The notes beneath the pieces were generated by a model. The model saw only the letters and a list, made by a program, of their open reading frames with translations, had not been told where the DNA came from and made no database searches. The position numbers and the translations under genes were made by a program. 8,881 bases of DNA from Acidimicrobiales bacterium (lineage in GTDB: Bacteria; Actinomycetota; Acidimicrobiia; Acidimicrobiales; JANYDT01). Below are positions 6,789 to 8,881 of the stretch, one piece after another. How positions within the stretch are numbered: position 1 is the stretch's first letter; every line of letters begins with the position of its first letter. The stretch lies in the NCBI GenBank assembly GCA_025358985.1, contig JANYHQ010000161.1, positions 1-8,881 on the forward strand. Reading direction: 5' to 3'.

Positions 6789-7274
6789 TCAGTCGTTTCG
6801 AGCGCCGTGCCATCTCCCAACTTCCGGACGTGGTGGAGTGAAGCCAAATGGCCACGTCGTTGCTTGATCGAACACCACTTTCTTCAACGATGCACCTTCG
6901 AGCAACGCGCCATCGGCCTCCGTTGCAATCATGTACGCACCATCAAGAACGGCTCCTCGAAGATCAGTTGCGCGCAACCTGGCACCCGTCAAAAAAGCCC
7001 CGGTCAAATCTGCACCACACATGTTCGCACCACGCAAGTCCGCCTCGGTCAAGTCAGCGCCACGAAGACTTGAGCGGGCCAGGCTCTTGTTCCGAAGGTC
7101 CATCGCCACCAGTCGTGCCCGGTCTAAACACCGACCCTCGAACTCCGTCCCCGCACTCAGTTCGCTCCTCAGCAACCGGTCCCGCTTGCGCCACACAATC
7201 ACCATGGAACCTAACTTAGGCATCATGGTGGGTGAGGCAGACACCAACGCATCATGAGTGAATTGAACATCCAT
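6789..7274 (-). CDS. Pentapeptide-repeat protein
   Basis: A 161-residue protein built mainly of about 19 pentapeptide repeats (roughly residues 41-135). They include SSLRG, ADLTE, ADLRG, ANMCG, ADLTG, ARLRA, TDLRG and AVLDG, which predict a right-handed quadrilateral beta helix of nearly five coils. The C-terminus FDQATTWPFGF (135-145) matches the capping segment seen after repeats in many such proteins. There is no signal peptide or membrane segment, so it is probably cytoplasmic. Some family members (MfpA, Qnr) mimic DNA and protect gyrase; the sequence does not say whether this one does. The ATG at 7274 was chosen because a TAGCGA element lies 7 nt upstream, consistent with a leaderless start. 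A GGAGG 15 nt upstream is too far to be its ribosome binding site. Starts inside the protein, such as the Met at residue 17, remain possible. It lies upstream of the HNH gene on the same strand. Confidence 0.85.
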   Translation of the reverse strand: MDVQFTHDALVSASPTMMPKLGSMVIVWRKRDRLLRSELSAGTEFEGRCLDRARLVAMDLRNKSLARSSLRGADLTEADLRGANMCGADLTGAFLTGARLRATDLRGAVLDGAYMIATEADGALLEGASLKKVVFDQATTWPFGFTPPRPEVGRWHGARND

Positions 7275-7281
7275 AGCCGTG

Positions 7282-7339
7282 TCGCTACACCTCCAGGTAA
7301 GGCCGCCAAATTGGGCGGCCCCGCAACGCACGATACGGT
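7282..7339. promoter_or_regulatory. Mirror-symmetric bidirectional promoter (pentapeptide gene / LLM oxidoreductase)
   Basis: Plus strand: TTGGGC (7311-7316), a 17-bp spacer, TACGGT (7334-7339). Minus strand: TTGGCG (7309-7304), a 16-bp spacer, TAGCGA (7287-7282). Both -35 candidates lie inside the palindrome at 7301-7320, and both -10 candidates begin exactly 23.5 bp from its centre. The hexamers fit TANNNT-type elements only moderately (the minus -10 ends in A), so the call rests mainly on geometry. Confidence 0.45.
7301..7320. repeat. Near-perfect 20-bp palindrome, candidate operator
   Basis: The arms GGCCGCC (7301-7307) and GGCGGCC (7314-7320) are perfectly complementary around AAATTG, whose central AATT is also symmetric; 18 of 20 positions obey dyad symmetry. 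Lying between divergent genes over both presumed -35 boxes, it is better explained as a regulator-binding site than as a terminator. No T-tract follows on either strand. Confidence 0.6.
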
Positions 7340-7345
7340 CACACC

Positions 7346-7366
7346 ATGAAGGACTGCGCGTCATGA
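7346..7366 (+). CDS. Putative leaderless short ORF (MKDCAS) overlapping the LLM oxidoreductase start
   Basis: ATG at 7346 lies 6 nt after the TACGGT box and opens a six-codon frame encoding M-K-D-C-A-S. Its stop TGA (7364-7366) overlaps the oxidoreductase ATG (7363-7365) as ATGA, the classic arrangement for translational coupling. The Shine-Dalgarno AAGGA of the downstream gene lies inside this frame. Leaderless short frames upstream of genes are common in mycobacteria; translation here is inferred. Confidence 0.3.
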   Translation: MKDCAS

Positions 7367-8265
7367 AGGTACGCATCGGATACGGGTTGGGCACCGCTGG
7401 GATGGCCGCAGATGCCGCTGGCTATGGTCGCTTCATCGACGACTTGGAACGGTTGAAGTTCGACTCCGTGTGGTTTTCCGAGCGCATCAACGGCAATGCC
7501 CCCGATCCGGTGGTGGCCATGGCCTTTGCCGCCGGGCGTACCACCAAGATCAAGTTTGGCATGAGTGTGATGGTGCTCCCCGGCCGCAATCCGGTGCTCG
7601 TGGCCAAGGAACTGGCGTCGTTGGATCTGCTCTCCAACGGACGCTTACTTCCGGCGTTCGGGTTGGGAGTGGCCGACGCCCGCGAGCAGTCCGGTTTCGG
7701 CGTGGCCCGGGAGGATCGCGCTCCCATCTTCAACGAGTCGCTGGCTGTGATTCGACGGCTGTGGACTGAGGATTCGGTGAGCCACGATGGTCGGTTCTTC
7801 CAGTTCAACGACATCACCGTGCGCCCCAAGCCCAAGCAATCGCCGCCGGAAGTGTGGCTGGGCGGTTTCGCCCCGTCAGAGTTGCGGCGGGTAGGTCGGC
7901 TGGCCGACGGATGGTTGCCTAGTTTCATCACCCCTGCGGAGTCCGGGGCGCTGGCCGATCAGGTCCGGGCCGCCGCCACCGAAGCCGACCGGGAGATCGA
8001 CCCGGAGCATTTCGGTGTGCTCATCCCATACTCATCCGGTGCGCCACTGTCGGGCACACTCGTGGAGCGTTTCCGGGGCCGCCGACCAGACATCACCGAC
8101 CTTTCGGAACTGTTCCCGGTTGGCATCAAGGCCATACGCGCGCAGATCAATGGGTTCATCGATCACGGCTACTCCAAGTTCGTCCTCATCCCCATCGTGG
8201 AACCGACCGACTGGACTACCGAACTGGAGTTGTTGGCCACCGACATACTCCCGTTGGAGAACTAG
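7363..8265 (+). CDS. LLM-class flavin-dependent oxidoreductase (luciferase-like, probably F420-dependent)
   Basis: A 300-residue protein with the bacterial luciferase-like TIM-barrel pattern. Segments seen are FDSVWFSE (33-40), GMSVMVLPGRNPV (66-78), KELASLDLLSNGRL (82-95), FGLGV (99-103), HDGRFFQF (141-148), the conserved PPEVWLGG (161-168) and RLADGWLP (179-186). In actinobacteria this group mostly uses coenzyme F420, less often FMN, for hydride transfer to or from a small organic substrate. The substrate is unknown, and F420 use is a family-level inference. The ATG at 7363 is supported by AAGGA (7349-7353) with a 9-nt spacer. The open frame extends to 7279, but that part shows no family similarity. 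The second acyl-CoA synthetase starts 26 bp after its stop, so the two probably form an operon. Confidence 0.92.
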   Translation: MKVRIGYGLGTAGMAADAAGYGRFIDDLERLKFDSVWFSERINGNAPDPVVAMAFAAGRTTKIKFGMSVMVLPGRNPVLVAKELASLDLLSNGRLLPAFGLGVADAREQSGFGVAREDRAPIFNESLAVIRRLWTEDSVSHDGRFFQFNDITVRPKPKQSPPEVWLGGFAPSELRRVGRLADGWLPSFITPAESGALADQVRAAATEADREIDPEHFGVLIPYSSGAPLSGTLVERFRGRRPDITDLSELFPVGIKAIRAQINGFIDHGYSKFVLIPIVEPTDWTTELELLATDILPLEN

Positions 8266-8267
8266 GC

Positions 8268-8287
8268 CATACTCAGCCATACTCACC
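8268..8287 (+). repeat. 10-bp tandem duplication in the gap before the second acyl-CoA synthetase
   Basis: CATACTCAGC (8268-8277) is followed directly by CATACTCACC (8278-8287), 9 of 10 identical, ending 4 nt before the GTG at 8292. The same CATACTC also occurs at 8244-8250 inside the oxidoreductase gene. This occupies most of the 26-bp gap, and there is no Shine-Dalgarno. The repeat may be a replication-slippage duplication. Confidence 0.5.
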
Positions 8288-8291
8288 CATC

Positions 8292-8881
8292 GTGACCGAC
8301 TTCAACATGGCCCATGTGCACGAGGCAATCGCCGCCGCCATACCGAACCGTGACTGCATCGTATGGGGTGACAAGCGCTGGACATGGGCGCAGATCACCG
8401 ATCGCACCCGCAGACTGGCCAACTACCTCATCGCCCGTGGCGTGGCCATACCGGTGGGCCGCGAGTTTCTCGACGGCCACGAATCGGGCCAAGACCACCT
8501 CGGTATCTATCTCTACAACGGCAACGAATACTTGGAAGCCATGCTGGGCGCCTACAAGGCCAGGGTGGCGCCATTCAACATCAACTACCGATACGTAGCT
8601 GAGGAATTGCGGTACCTGCTGCTCGATTCCAATTGCCGCATCTTGGTGTATCACTCGGCATTTGCTCCGATGCTGGCCGAGATTCGCGATCAACTACCTC
8701 ATCTAGAAATCCTGCTTCAGGTGGCCGACGATTCAGGCAATACCTTGCTACCCGGTGCAGTGGACTACGAGGAGGCGTTGGCGTCGGCTTCAGCGGAACG
8801 GCCGGAGGTGCAGGTGATGGGCGGGGATTGGTCACCCGACGATCTGTACATCCTGTACACCGGGGGCACCACCGGTATGCC
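8292..8881 (+). CDS. Acyl-CoA synthetase (AMP-forming), N-terminal part, truncated by window end
   Basis: An open frame runs without a stop to the last base, giving about 196 residues of an ANL-superfamily adenylating enzyme. Features are RWTWAQITDRTRRLANYLIARG (about 30-51), YLYNGNEYLEAMLGAYKARVAPFNINYRYVAEELRYLL, then YILYTGGTTGMP at the very end, which is the ATP phosphate-binding loop. The TGGTTG form and the FNINYRYV segment resemble the actinobacterial FadD19/FadD17-type group, some of whose members activate steroid side-chain acids. That substrate is only a possibility here. Compared with the synthetase at 3147 it has a short insertion (PVGREFLDGHESGQDH) before the LGIYLYNG strand. The start is uncertain: GTG at 8292 or ATG at 8307, neither with a Shine-Dalgarno. 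It probably shares an operon with the LLM oxidoreductase. Confidence 0.88.
   Translation, partial: MTDFNMAHVHEAIAAAIPNRDCIVWGDKRWTWAQITDRTRRLANYLIARGVAIPVGREFLDGHESGQDHLGIYLYNGNEYLEAMLGAYKARVAPFNINYRYVAEELRYLLLDSNCRILVYHSAFAPMLAEIRDQLPHLEILLQVADDSGNTLLPGAVDYEEALASASAERPEVQVMGGDWSPDDLYILYTGGTTGM

Noticed and set aside
6931..7090. Possible short-repeat or CRISPR-like array
   Set aside because: The 15-bp-scale periodicity comes from codons of pentapeptide repeats; there are no constant repeats with unique spacers.
6848..7257. Plus-strand frames opposite the pentapeptide-repeat gene
   Set aside because: Their Ser/Pro/His-rich repetitive composition is the reverse-strand image of the pentapeptide repeats.

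Overview
The window comes from a high-GC actinobacterium, most likely an environmental lineage such as an Acidimicrobiia-like one; the genus is not determinable. The evidence is the GC-rich coding sequence, the FadD-type acyl-CoA synthetases, an LLM-class flavin oxidoreductase, a DUF222/HNH (13E12 repeat) protein with an actinobacterial-type SOS box, and several promoters that appear to give leaderless or near-leaderless starts.

Layout: (1) the C-terminal part of a large LuxR/LAL-type regulator enters from the left (+) and ends at 1017. (2) A minus-strand pair runs from 3089 to 1014: a nucleoside phosphorylase-like gene followed 33 bp later by a class I cytochrome P450, whose stop codon overlaps the regulator's stop. 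(3) Divergently, across 57 bp, a complete acyl-CoA synthetase (3147-4700, +) is followed by a small Arg-rich membrane or exported protein of unknown function. (4) After about 170 bp with no convincing gene, a minus-strand DUF222/HNH endonuclease gene lies between 5501 and about 6700. It is broken by a one-base frameshift near 6083-6086 and has a perfect SOS box lying across its start. (5) Upstream of it on the same strand is a pentapeptide-repeat protein. (6) Divergent from that, across a strikingly symmetric promoter region with a near-perfect 20-bp palindrome, is an LLM-class (probably F420-dependent) oxidoreductase. It is followed 26 bp later by a second acyl-CoA synthetase, which is cut by the window end at its ATP-binding loop.

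How the genes work together: P450, two acyl-CoA synthetases and an LLM oxidoreductase suggest an oxidative catabolism or modification neighbourhood for lipids, steroids or terpenoid acids. The P450 would hydroxylate or oxidise a hydrophobic substrate, the synthetases would activate carboxylic acids to CoA thioesters, and the LLM enzyme would carry out a flavin redox step. The substrate cannot be read from the sequence. The SOS-controlled HNH gene is a different kind of element, a DNA-damage-linked repeat-family gene that looks recently inactivated.

I see no rRNA, tRNA, CRISPR array or transposase. The most interesting signals are regulatory: the SOS box fused to a leaderless start, the mirror-symmetric bidirectional promoter at 7274-7346, and a six-codon leaderless reading frame that overlaps the LLM oxidoreductase start as ATGA.
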